A stretch of 7,688 nt of DNA from an uncultured Oxalobacteraceae bacterium (GTDB taxonomy: Bacteria; Pseudomonadota; Gammaproteobacteria; Burkholderiales; Burkholderiaceae): NCBI GenBank assembly GCA_946478765.1, contig CAMLDH010000180.1, positions 1-7,688 on the forward strand. Reading direction: 5' to 3'. Numbering within the stretch: position 1 is the stretch's first letter; each line of letters starts with the position of its first letter. A program made the position numbers and the translations under genes. This document shows positions 1-7,607 of the stretch, in pieces. Under the pieces are notes generated by a model. The model saw nothing but the letters and a program-made list of their open reading frames with translations, was not told where the DNA came from and searched no databases.

Positions 1-1677
1 CGCAAACGAATTCAACATCTTGACTGCGATTTTGGCCACATCCTCCGGGGTTCCCAGATTCGTCAGCAGCACGATGAATTCATCCCCGCCATGGCGTGAC
101 ACGGTATCGCTGTCTCTCACCTGTTCCTGCAAACGCGCGGCTACCGCCTGCAACAGCTTGTCGCCGAAGGTATGGCCGAAACTGTCATTGACATCCTTGA
201 AGCGGTCCATATCCAGAAACAGCAGGGCCAGCAATTGATTAGTCCGGCGCGCGTGGCTCACTGCCCGCCTCAAGCGGTCGCCCAACAGATTCCGGTTGGC
301 CAGGCCGGTCAGCGCATCGTGGGTCGCGAGATATTCAACATGCGCTTCGTGCGCCTTGCGTTCGCTGATATCGCTTGCCACGCCATCAACCCGCACCAAC
401 CGTCCCTTGCTGTCGCGTACTGCCCTGGTTCTGGCTTCCAGCCAGCAAATTTCACCGTTGGGCTGCACCACGCGGTATTCCAGCATCAATGCGCCACCGT
501 CGAGCAGGCTCTGCATCGCGTCGCGCACCCGTTCCTGGTCCTCCGGATGAATCGCCTCGAACCACAGGTCCTTGTTTTGATAAAAATCGGCAAGCGGCCG
601 GCCGTAGATTCTTTCCGCGACCGGGTTGATATAAATCAGTTCGCTTTTGGAGGTCGACCATACGATGTTGTCGATCGAATTCAGGATGCCCGACAATTTT
701 TCTTCGGTGATGCGCAGCGTCATATCCGCTTGTTCGCGCGCCAACTTGATGCGTTGGCTGATGACGCCATAGGAAATGTCTTCCGCCAGTTCCTCGAACA
801 TCGCGATCTCTTCCGCGTCGAGTTCGTGCGGTTCGCTTTCGTACACGGTGAGCGCGCCAAACACACGGTTGCCGTCCTTGAGCGGCAGCGCCGTGACCGA
901 CCGATAGCCATGGATCAGCGCATGGGTACACCAGTCGCCATGTCCCTGCACGGCAGCGATATCGGGTATCGCATAAGTGCGTCCTGATTGCACTGCACGT
1001 ATGCTCGGACTCCAGTCGCGCTTTCCCTGCGCCCATATGGCGAGCAGTTCGCTCAGATAGTCCTGGCCTTCACCGGCATGCGCCATCGGGATCACCGCTT
1101 CGTCACGCGCATCATTTGCATAACCGATCCATGCCATCCGGTAGCCGCCGGACTCCACCACGATACGGCACATTTCCTGTAACAACTCCGTCTCTGCATT
1201 CGCATGCACCAAGGTATGATTGCATTCGGCCATGACCTTGCGCGCACGCGAAATCCGGTGCATGGCCCGCTCGACCCGCTCGTGCTCCTGGCGCCGCTGG
1301 TTCTGTTCAATCACCGCATGGATGGTGTGAGACAGGCGCTGGATGTGCTGCGGCGTCTTGATAACGTAATCGGATGCGCCGCGCTTCATCGCCTCGACGG
1401 CAATTTCCTCCGAGCCGGTGCCGGTGACGATCACGACCGGCACATCGGGATTTTGCGCCTTGACGGCATCGATCACTTGCAATCCTTCGAAGCCCACGAT
1501 GTTGAAATCGCTTAGCACGAGGTCATATGGCCCATTCGCGAGCAAGGCCTCGAACTCTGCGCGCGACGCGGCTTCGGTCAATAGAAAGCGGGAACTCGTC
1601 GCGGTCAGCGCATCCCTCACCAGCTCGCGGTCAAAACGCGAGTCATCGACGTAAAGGATACGACAGGTGTGGCTCAC
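1..1677 (-). CDS. Response regulator-GAF-PAS-GGDEF diguanylate cyclase, 3' end cut by the window
   Basis: Predicted to make cyclic di-GMP from GTP under control of a phosphorylated receiver. 559 codons are open from a GTG start to the window edge. Residues 1-120 are a receiver with acidic residues D11/D12, phosphoacceptor D57 (in LSDFN), T85 and K107. A charged linker (about 120-145) leads to a GAF domain (about 150-300; GYRMAWIGYA, then ALPLKDG and FGALTVYE). A PAS domain covers about 325-440 and ends in the usual VDGVASDISE. GGDEF begins near 450: ATHDALTGLANR, DMDRFKDVND, RHGGDEF with GGDEF at 530-534, and an RxxD product-inhibition site at 521-524. All visible active-site residues are intact. 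Whether an EAL domain follows cannot be seen. The GTG start overlaps the stop of the preceding receiver gene by 4 bases, implying translational coupling and the same operon as the kinase. The ligands of GAF and PAS are unknown. Confidence 0.93.
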   Translation of the reverse strand, partial: MSHTCRILYVDDSRFDRELVRDALTATSSRFLLTEAASRAEFEALLANGPYDLVLSDFNIVGFEGLQVIDAVKAQNPDVPVVIVTGTGSEEIAVEAMKRGASDYVIKTPQHIQRLSHTIHAVIEQNQRRQEHERVERAMHRISRARKVMAECNHTLVHANAETELLQEMCRIVVESGGYRMAWIGYANDARDEAVIPMAHAGEGQDYLSELLAIWAQGKRDWSPSIRAVQSGRTYAIPDIAAVQGHGDWCTHALIHGYRSVTALPLKDGNRVFGALTVYESEPHELDAEEIAMFEELAEDISYGVISQRIKLAREQADMTLRITEEKLSGILNSIDNIVWSTSKSELIYINPVAERIYGRPLADFYQNKDLWFEAIHPEDQERVRDAMQSLLDGGALMLEYRVVQPNGEICWLEARTRAVRDSKGRLVRVDGVASDISERKAHEAHVEYLATHDALTGLANRNLLGDRLRRAVSHARRTNQLLALLFLDMDRFKDVNDSFGHTFGDKLLQAVAARLQEQVRDSDTVSRHGGDEFIVLLTNLGTPEDVAKIAVKMLNSFA

Positions 1678-2123
1678 GTCGTTTCCCCTGCTGCATTCAC
1701 GTTCAAGAGCAGCCAGTAATCTTCTATTTTTCGAACCACTTCCAGGAAGCCGTTGAACGACACCGGCTTGACCAGGTAGCTGTTGGCGCCGGTGTCATAC
1801 GCCATGACCCGGTCGCCCTCTTCTTTTGACGAAGTCAGAACCACGATCGGCACGCGCTTGAGGCCCGTGGCCGCCTTTGCCTGGCGCAGCACCTCAAAGC
1901 CATCGATGCCCGGCATCTTGAGATCAAGCAACACGAGGTCCGGCGCAGGATAGACGGCACGGTCGGCATAGGCATTTCTGCCAAACAAATAATCCAGCGC
2001 CTGTTGACCATCGCGTGCCACATGCACGGTGTTGCCGAGATGGACTTCACGAAATGCATCCAGCGTCAACTCAACATCCATGCGATTATCCTCGACCAAA
2101 AGAATGAGTGCTGCTTTCGACAT
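1674..2123 (-). CDS. Single-domain response regulator, Rcp1/CheY type
   Basis: A 149-residue stand-alone receiver with no output domain, probably cytoplasmic. It resembles Rcp1, the partner of cyanobacterial and bacterial phytochrome kinases. Visible receiver features are the acidic pair E11/D12 in LVEDN, phosphoacceptor D67 in LLDLKMPG, T97 in VVLTSS and K119 in YLVKPV. It also has the longer segment between beta-2 and beta-3 (DYLFGRNAY) seen in Rcp1-like proteins. The start is supported by TTTGAGG on the minus strand, whose GAGG (2133-2136) lies 9 bases before the ATG. The gene begins 25 bases after the stop of the histidine kinase and ends overlapping the start of the RR-GAF-PAS-GGDEF gene by 4 bases, so all three are very likely one transcript. 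It may be the direct target of the kinase, passing phosphate on by protein contact, or a phosphate sink competing with the GGDEF-linked receiver. The receiver assignment is firm; the partner is inferred from context. Confidence 0.95.
   Translation of the reverse strand: MSKAALILLVEDNRMDVELTLDAFREVHLGNTVHVARDGQQALDYLFGRNAYADRAVYPAPDLVLLDLKMPGIDGFEVLRQAKAATGLKRVPIVVLTSSKEEGDRVMAYDTGANSYLVKPVSFNGFLEVVRKIEDYWLLLNVNAAGETT
1685..1689 (-). promoter_or_regulatory. Ribosome binding site for the GTG start at 1677
   Basis: On the minus strand AGGGG lies 7 bases before the GTG at 1677-1675, inside the last codons of the upstream receiver gene. It supports the GTG start and the 4-base GTGA stop/start overlap. 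There is no ATG near the N-terminus of the receiver domain to compete with it. Confidence 0.55.
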
Positions 2124-2148
2124 GGTTCGCTACCTCAAAGCGCTGGTT

Positions 2149-3288
<1,140 letters not shown>

Positions 3289-3296
3289 CACGAGAA

Positions 3297-3303
3297 CCTC
3301 TTT
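3297..3303 (-). promoter_or_regulatory. Ribosome binding site choosing the 3288 start of the histidine kinase
   Basis: AAAGAGG on the minus strand lies 8 bases before the ATG at 3288-3286. It sits inside the six codons that would be translated from the alternative ATG at 3306. The region before 3306 shows no comparable purine-rich site, so 3288 is preferred. Confidence 0.6.
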
Positions 3304-3398
3304 CATGATGCGTTGCCAAGCAGACGCAAATATACGAGGGGACTGCGTGTTGCTCCGTTGTTCTGCATTGCTCAGTCGGCAACGGGATCGTTTTGTGG

Positions 3399-3418
3399 CT
3401 TCATTAATGCAATGAAAT
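3399..3418 (-). promoter_or_regulatory. Candidate operator or promoter element upstream of the kinase operon (copy 1)
   Basis: The + strand contains ttcatt-aatgc-aatgaa (3400-3416), an inverted repeat of 6-base arms with a 5-base spacer, nested with the palindrome cattaatg (3402-3409). Read on the minus strand it is ATTTCATTGCATTAATGAAG, ending about 112 bases upstream of the kinase start. A second copy differing only by small insertions or deletions lies upstream of the heme-sensor gene at 7266-7286. The minus strand TGCATTAAT resembles an extended -10 element, so it may overlap a promoter. The regulator is unknown. Confidence 0.4.
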
Positions 3419-3447
3419 ATTACTCCACAGAATCAATTTGGCGCATC

Positions 3448-3472
3448 AAAAAATAGTCGCCCGGTTGACGGG
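3448..3472 (-). terminator. Weak terminator-like hairpin with T-run
   Basis: On the minus strand a short CCCG-TCAAC-CGGG stem (3472-3460) is followed after 6 bases by six T residues (3453-3448). The 4-base stem is weak and lies more than 300 bases beyond the stop of the heme-sensor gene, so this is only a possible late stop signal for that transcript. Confidence 0.22.
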
Positions 3473-3653
3473 ATTAACGGCTCATTCTGTCCGCTGAGCG
3501 GCAGAGAAGGCGTTTTCCCCTGCGTTGATTTCCTTGGCAATCCATACTGTGCATCAAAGATGCTGCATGGAACATCTTGCTTGATAGAATCTTTTCCCGC
3601 TTATTTATCGTTACAAGCATTGATGAAACGCAAATCCTGCATGGATTTCCGGC

Positions 3654-3681
3654 AAAAACCTATGCCGCCGTAATAACGGCG
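3654..3681 (-). terminator. Possible intrinsic terminator of the heme-sensor gene
   Basis: On the minus strand a perfect 6-base stem CGCCGT / ACGGCG with loop TATT (3681-3666) is followed, after a 7-base gap, by TTTTT (3658-3654). It is about 120 bases past the stop codon at 3803. The gap between stem and T-run is longer than usual, which lowers confidence. Confidence 0.3.
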
Positions 3682-3766
3682 TTAACCGGTAGAAACAGAA
3701 TGTCTTCCCTATTGATTACAAAATCAAAAGAAAATTCCTTCTTTTTTAACGCGCAACATGATTGGC

Positions 3767-3785
3767 GATGCGCCTTGCGCGCATC
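3767..3785 (-). terminator. Strong stem-loop just after the heme-sensor stop codon
   Basis: GATGCGC-GCAAG-GCGCATC on the minus strand: a perfect 7-base GC-rich stem with a 5-base loop, starting 17 bases after the stop codon at 3803-3805. No T-run follows (the next homopolymer on this strand is A), so it is not a textbook intrinsic terminator. It may instead protect the 3' end of the message or help slow polymerase ahead of weaker hairpins further down. Confidence 0.3.
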
Positions 3786-3802
3786 ACAGCACCGATGCAT
3801 GC

Positions 3803-6800
3803 TCAAGCTTGTTTTTCCAGCAATACGGCGCAAGCCGCGGCCTCGACCGGCTTGCTGTAGTAATAGCCTTGTCCCCGCACGCAGCCGTGGGCCGCCAGAA
3901 ACGCCGCCTGCTGGTCGGTTTCGACGCCCTCGGCAAGGACTTTCAGATTCAGGCTTCGCGCCATCGCGATGATGGCCGTCACGATCGCCATATCGTTGGT
4001 GTTCTGGCCGATGCCGCGCACGAACGACTGATCGATCTTGAGCGCATGGATCGGGAAGCGTCTCAGGTAGGACAGGCTGGAATAGCCGGTGCCGAAATCG
4101 TCGACCGACAATTGGATCCCCATCTCGCTCAACTGCGTCAGCGGCGCCAGATTGTCGTCGCTGGGCTGCATCAGCAGGCTTTCGGTGATTTCCAGATCCA
4201 GCGCCCTCGCCGCCAGTCCGGTGTCGGCCAGGACGCGGGCCACGCTGTCGGCAAAGCCCGGTTGCGACACTTGGCGCGCGGACAAATTGACCGCCATTGC
4301 GATATTCCGATGGCCTGCCTCGTGCCAGCGCTGGAGTTGACGGCATGCTTCGCGCAATACCCATGCACCGATCGGCAGAATCAACCCCGTCTCCTCCGCA
4401 ATCGGGATGAACTCGCTCGGCAAAATGACGCCGCGCTCCGGTTGGCGCCAGCGCAGCAGCGCCTCGACCGCGAATATCCGGCCGCTTTCCAGGTCGACTT
4501 GCGGCTGGTAATGCAGGAACAGTTCGCCGCCCGCCAGCGCCGAACGCAATTGATTGGCCAGCGTCAGGCGATGCTGCACCGCTGCATTCAGGCTGGCGGT
4601 AATGAACTGGTAATTGCCGCGTCCTTTTTCCTTCGCGTGGTACATCGCGATATCGGCCGCGCGCATCAGCGCCTCGGCATCGGCGCCGTTGGCGGGATAC
4701 AGGCTGATGCCGATGCTCGCATCGACATGCAACGCATGTCCCTCCAGCGCAAAGGGCAAGCCCAGCACATCCAGCACCTTCTGCGCGACCACTGCCGCGG
4801 CGTCGCTGTCGATCAGACCCGGCAGCGTGAGGACGAATTCGTCGCCGCCCAGACGGGCCAGGCTGTCGCCTTTGCGCAAGCACTGCTGCAAGCGCTGCGC
4901 CACCATCTGCAACAGCCGATCGCCGACCGGATGTCCCAGCGAATCATTGATGTGCTTGAAATGGTCCAGATCGATGAAGAGAACGCCGACGATATTTTGC
5001 GCGCCGAACCGGTCGCTCTGCGCAATCGCCTGATTCACCCGATCGTGCAGCAGTACGCGGTTGGGCAGGCCGGTCAATGCATCGTGATGCGCCATGTGGC
5101 GGATGCGCTCTTCGGTCCGCATGCGTTCGATCGCAATGCGGGCAATGCGGGTGGCAATGTCCGCCAGCCGCATCTCGGCCGCGGTCGGCTCGCGCACTTC
5201 GCGGTAATACATGCCGAACGAGCCGATCGCCTGGTTGTCGGGGGACACGATCGGACTCGACCAGCAGGCGCGCAATCCGTATTGCGCGGCCAGCCCGTGA
5301 AAGCCGGCCCACAGCGCATCATGCTCGATATCGCTCACCACCACGCGCGCGCGGCGGTACATCGCCGTGCCGCATGAACCGGCCTGCGGTCCGATGGCGA
5401 TGCCTTCAAGCGCCTTCGCGTAGACATCGGGCAATTCGGGGCCAATACTTTTCGCCACATGCTGGTTATCGTCGCCGAGCAGCAGGATGGAACCGATCAA
5501 CCCGTCCGATTGCGCTTCGATCACGCGTATCAGGCTCACCAGCACCTCATCCACCGGAGCGCCGGTCGCAATCATTTCAAGCACCATGCCTTGCCCGATG
5601 CGCAGCGCTGCCGCGCGCTTTCGTTGCGTGATGTCCTTACCGACGCCGCGGTAGCCTTTGAAAACGCCCGCCGCGTCGAATAGCGGTTCGCCGCTGATGC
5701 AATACCAGCGGGTACGATTGTCCCCCTCCCTGATCTTGTATTCGAAATCCGCAAACATGCCGTGCGCCGCCAGTACCGCCTTGTGCCCGGCCCAATCCGT
5801 CTCGTCCATGTCGACCGGCAGTTCCCAGCGTGTCTTGCCGATGAACTGCGGCACCGGAGCGCCGCTGCGCGGCATGCCGCCCGACATCATGGTGAACCGA
5901 AAATGTTCATCCTGCTCCCAATACCAGTCGGAAGACAATTCGGTCAGGCGCCGGAAACGCGTCTCGCTGTCGATCAACGCCCGCTCGTCGCGCTTGCGTT
6001 GATCGATGTCGTGCACAACCCAGATTACGCCCTTGGACAGGTCGCCGGCATCAATCGCATTCACGCTGCTCCTGACCCAGAAAGCGCTGCCATCCTGTCG
6101 TCTGTGCTGTCCGTCGGCTTCGACCGCGGCATAGCCTTCTTTGCCGTAGCGCAGATAATCTTCCTCCGACAGGTACAAGCGGCAAGTCGACGACCCGATC
6201 AACGCATCGACGTGATAGCCGAATATCTGGGCAAACGTATGGTTGCACCGCAAAATCCGGCGGTTCGTAATAAACGCGATGCCGATGCCGGCGCTCTCCA
6301 GTATGCGTTGCTGTTCCTGCAGCAGGCTCTGGACTTTTTCATTGGCCTGCTCGCGCACCGTGACTTCGCCGGCCAGGCGGCGCGCATTCCGACGCTGTTT
6401 GCCAAGTATCAAGGCCAGCCCTGCCAGCGTCAGCGACGCGGCAAATATCATTGCGGCCAACGCGCCGCGCAAGCCGTTGCGGGCAACCGTCGCGATGGAG
6501 TCGATCGGGCGAATGACTTCCAGCACGCCACGCACATCGCCTGCGTTCCAGTCTTTCTTCGGACTCGCAGGGTGCGTATTGTGGCAGGCAAGGCATTGCG
6601 CGCGCATGCGATCGGCCACCGCATAACGAATGACCGACTGCCCTCGATATTGCTCGACGCGTGAAAACGCTTGCGCAGGATTCTGGCGCAATGCGCGCAG
6701 CGCATCGCGTTCAAACGCATCGCGCGGCCCGCCATCGTTGCGCAACGAAAAAGGATATTCGCTGTAAAGCCGCACCGCCACGTCGATCCCGCGCGCCTCC

Positions 6801-7240
6801 AGCCGCTTCCCCAGCTCGATGGTGAGCGTGGCCGGCAGCGGTATCGTCTTTTCTTTGCCCTGATAGTCGTGACTGACGCCGATGCCGTGGTTGCGTACTT
6901 TCTCCACCACGTCGGACGTGTACAGCTCGCGCAATTCCGCGATCGTGTCCGCCTGCAGACGCGCGCCTTGCAGCCCCAGTGTCGACACCAGTTGATCCTG
7001 CAAACGGCTGAGATAAAAGAAGATGCCGACCGTCGCCACGACGACGAGCAAGGCCAGCACCAGCACCGTATGATCGAACAAAATCCGCTGGATGAGGATG
7101 AGGCCTTGCTTGCCGGTCGAGTTGCCGCGCTGCTCGCTCAATTTATCCAATCTCCCATTGGTCGACGTTATCAATTCAACAGCGATCACTCCCGCTTGAA
7201 TCGTTCGCAAATAAATATCGCTGCCTGCGCCTTGGAACAT
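3803..7240 (-). CDS. Membrane c-type heme (Tll0287-like/DUF3365) sensor-PAS-PAS-GAF-GGDEF-EAL protein
   Basis: A 1145-residue inner-membrane protein predicted to make and/or break cyclic di-GMP in response to a periplasmic heme. Order: membrane segment about 56-76; periplasmic Tll0287-like domain about 77-255 with family motifs SHDYQGK, IPLPATL, RLYSEYPF, heme motif CLACH (C216, C219, H220) and DVRGVLEVIRP; membrane segment about 258-280; PAS about 307-415; PAS about 426-540; GAF about 548-705; GGDEF about 712-880; EAL about 890-1140. The cyclase has DLDHFKHINDSLGH and GGDEF at 798-802 with an RxxD inhibition site at 789-792. The EAL domain keeps EALLRW (E926), NLS (N985), EITES (E1017), DDFGTG (D1047/D1048), K1068, AEGVET (E1104) and Q1124, so both activities look possible. 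The start is uncertain: the ATG at 7240 has no clear ribosome site, whereas a TTG at 7141 (residue 34) has GGGAG 10 bases upstream and would still include the first membrane segment. Heme attachment needs a cytochrome c maturation system encoded elsewhere. It is transcribed alone, upstream of the kinase operon. Confidence 0.93.
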   Translation of the reverse strand: MFQGAGSDIYLRTIQAGVIAVELITSTNGRLDKLSEQRGNSTGKQGLILIQRILFDHTVLVLALLVVVATVGIFFYLSRLQDQLVSTLGLQGARLQADTIAELRELYTSDVVEKVRNHGIGVSHDYQGKEKTIPLPATLTIELGKRLEARGIDVAVRLYSEYPFSLRNDGGPRDAFERDALRALRQNPAQAFSRVEQYRGQSVIRYAVADRMRAQCLACHNTHPASPKKDWNAGDVRGVLEVIRPIDSIATVARNGLRGALAAMIFAASLTLAGLALILGKQRRNARRLAGEVTVREQANEKVQSLLQEQQRILESAGIGIAFITNRRILRCNHTFAQIFGYHVDALIGSSTCRLYLSEEDYLRYGKEGYAAVEADGQHRRQDGSAFWVRSSVNAIDAGDLSKGVIWVVHDIDQRKRDERALIDSETRFRRLTELSSDWYWEQDEHFRFTMMSGGMPRSGAPVPQFIGKTRWELPVDMDETDWAGHKAVLAAHGMFADFEYKIREGDNRTRWYCISGEPLFDAAGVFKGYRGVGKDITQRKRAAALRIGQGMVLEMIATGAPVDEVLVSLIRVIEAQSDGLIGSILLLGDDNQHVAKSIGPELPDVYAKALEGIAIGPQAGSCGTAMYRRARVVVSDIEHDALWAGFHGLAAQYGLRACWSSPIVSPDNQAIGSFGMYYREVREPTAAEMRLADIATRIARIAIERMRTEERIRHMAHHDALTGLPNRVLLHDRVNQAIAQSDRFGAQNIVGVLFIDLDHFKHINDSLGHPVGDRLLQMVAQRLQQCLRKGDSLARLGGDEFVLTLPGLIDSDAAAVVAQKVLDVLGLPFALEGHALHVDASIGISLYPANGADAEALMRAADIAMYHAKEKGRGNYQFITASLNAAVQHRLTLANQLRSALAGGELFLHYQPQVDLESGRIFAVEALLRWRQPERGVILPSEFIPIAEETGLILPIGAWVLREACRQLQRWHEAGHRNIAMAVNLSARQVSQPGFADSVARVLADTGLAARALDLEITESLLMQPSDDNLAPLTQLSEMGIQLSVDDFGTGYSSLSYLRRFPIHALKIDQSFVRGIGQNTNDMAIVTAIIAMARSLNLKVLAEGVETDQQAAFLAAHGCVRGQGYYYSKPVEAAACAVLLEKQA

Positions 7241-7265
7241 AGTTTAGGCGCTTCAATGGGAAATG

Positions 7266-7286
7266 TTTCATTAAAATGCATGAAAT
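7266..7286 (-). promoter_or_regulatory. Candidate operator or promoter element upstream of the heme-sensor gene (copy 2)
   Basis: The + strand reads tttcat-taaaatgc-atgaaa (7266-7285), an inverted repeat with 6-base arms. The palindrome continues outward with a small bulge (aatg at 7262-7265 against catt at 7289-7292). On the minus strand it is ATTTCATGCATTTTAATGAAA. It matches the element at 3399-3418 over ATTTCA, TGCA and TTAATGAA, with only 1-2 base gaps. It ends 26 bases before the ATG at 7240, or 125 bases before the alternative TTG at 7141, the latter similar to the spacing of the copy before the kinase gene. Confidence 0.4.
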
Positions 7287-7455
7287 CACATTCTGCTTAT
7301 AAAAATACAAGATGCAAATCGGCATGCGGTAATCGAAGCGTTGCGGCGCGCGCTGAAGGATTTGGCGCCCGGCGCCGGCAGGTAGAATTGAGGGCGATGC
7401 ATGCCGGCGGTTCGCGCGGCAGTTAATTTTTCGGCACCGCAGTTGATGATGCCCC

Positions 7456-7469
7456 GGTGCGGGGGCACC
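7456..7469. other. GC-rich stem-loop
   Basis: ggtgc-gggg-gcacc forms a 5-base stem with a 4-base loop. An alternative, mutually exclusive stem pairs gcccc (7451-7455) with ggggc (7462-7466). No adjacent T-run is present, so no terminator is claimed. Confidence 0.25.
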
Positions 7470-7504
7470 CTTGCAGGGCGCGCAGTGGCTTGCAAGCGGA
7501 TGCC

Positions 7505-7535
7505 GTTTCGCAGGCGTGGGAGGGCTCCACGAAAC
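7505..7535. other. Nested stem-loop
   Basis: Outer arms gtttcg (7505-7510) and cgaaac (7530-7535) enclose a competing inner stem cgtgg (7515-7519) / ccacg (7527-7531). Structure is seen in the sequence; no function can be assigned. Confidence 0.3.
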
Positions 7536-7607
7536 CCCTGCTCCACCGCCTTGCATTGCATCCCTACGGCCGCCGAATTACCGCGGAACGTTCCTAAAAG
7601 CGTCTAA

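Larger units (their letters stand above)
3289..3802. other. Non-coding gap between the two transcription units
   Basis: About 510 bases with no convincing gene on either strand. It is more AT-rich than the flanking coding DNA, especially 3391-3460 and 3590-3750. It should hold the 3' end of the heme-sensor gene transcript and the promoter of the kinase operon. I can see several short inverted repeats: 3767-3785, 3666-3681, 3632-3648 (AAATCC/GGATTT arms), 3460-3472 and 3399-3418. I could not identify a confident -35/-10 pair. A + strand open frame at 3577-3972 runs into the heme-sensor gene antisense and looks spurious. Confidence 0.6.

Noticed and set aside
172..987. Long + strand open frame antisense to the RR-GAF-PAS-GGDEF gene
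   Set aside because: The product shows no family features, while the minus strand reads continuous receiver, GAF, PAS and GGDEF domains; it is a by-product of GC-rich codon use.
3758..5377. 539-residue + strand open frame antisense to the GGDEF-EAL region
   Set aside because: Despite its length it mirrors the codon structure of the opposite gene, has no recognisable motif and no ribosome site; the minus strand domains are intact throughout.
7280..7292. CRP-like TGTGA half-site on the minus strand (7286-7290)
   Set aside because: The matching second half-site TCACA is absent at the required spacing.
6671..7426. + strand open frame opposite the sensor domain and its upstream region
   Set aside because: No family features; it covers the heme sensor coding region antisense and runs into non-coding DNA.
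7401..7607. 68-residue + strand open frame in the right intergenic region
   Set aside because: Composition is unstructured and basic, no ribosome binding site, and the DNA there is dominated by palindromes.
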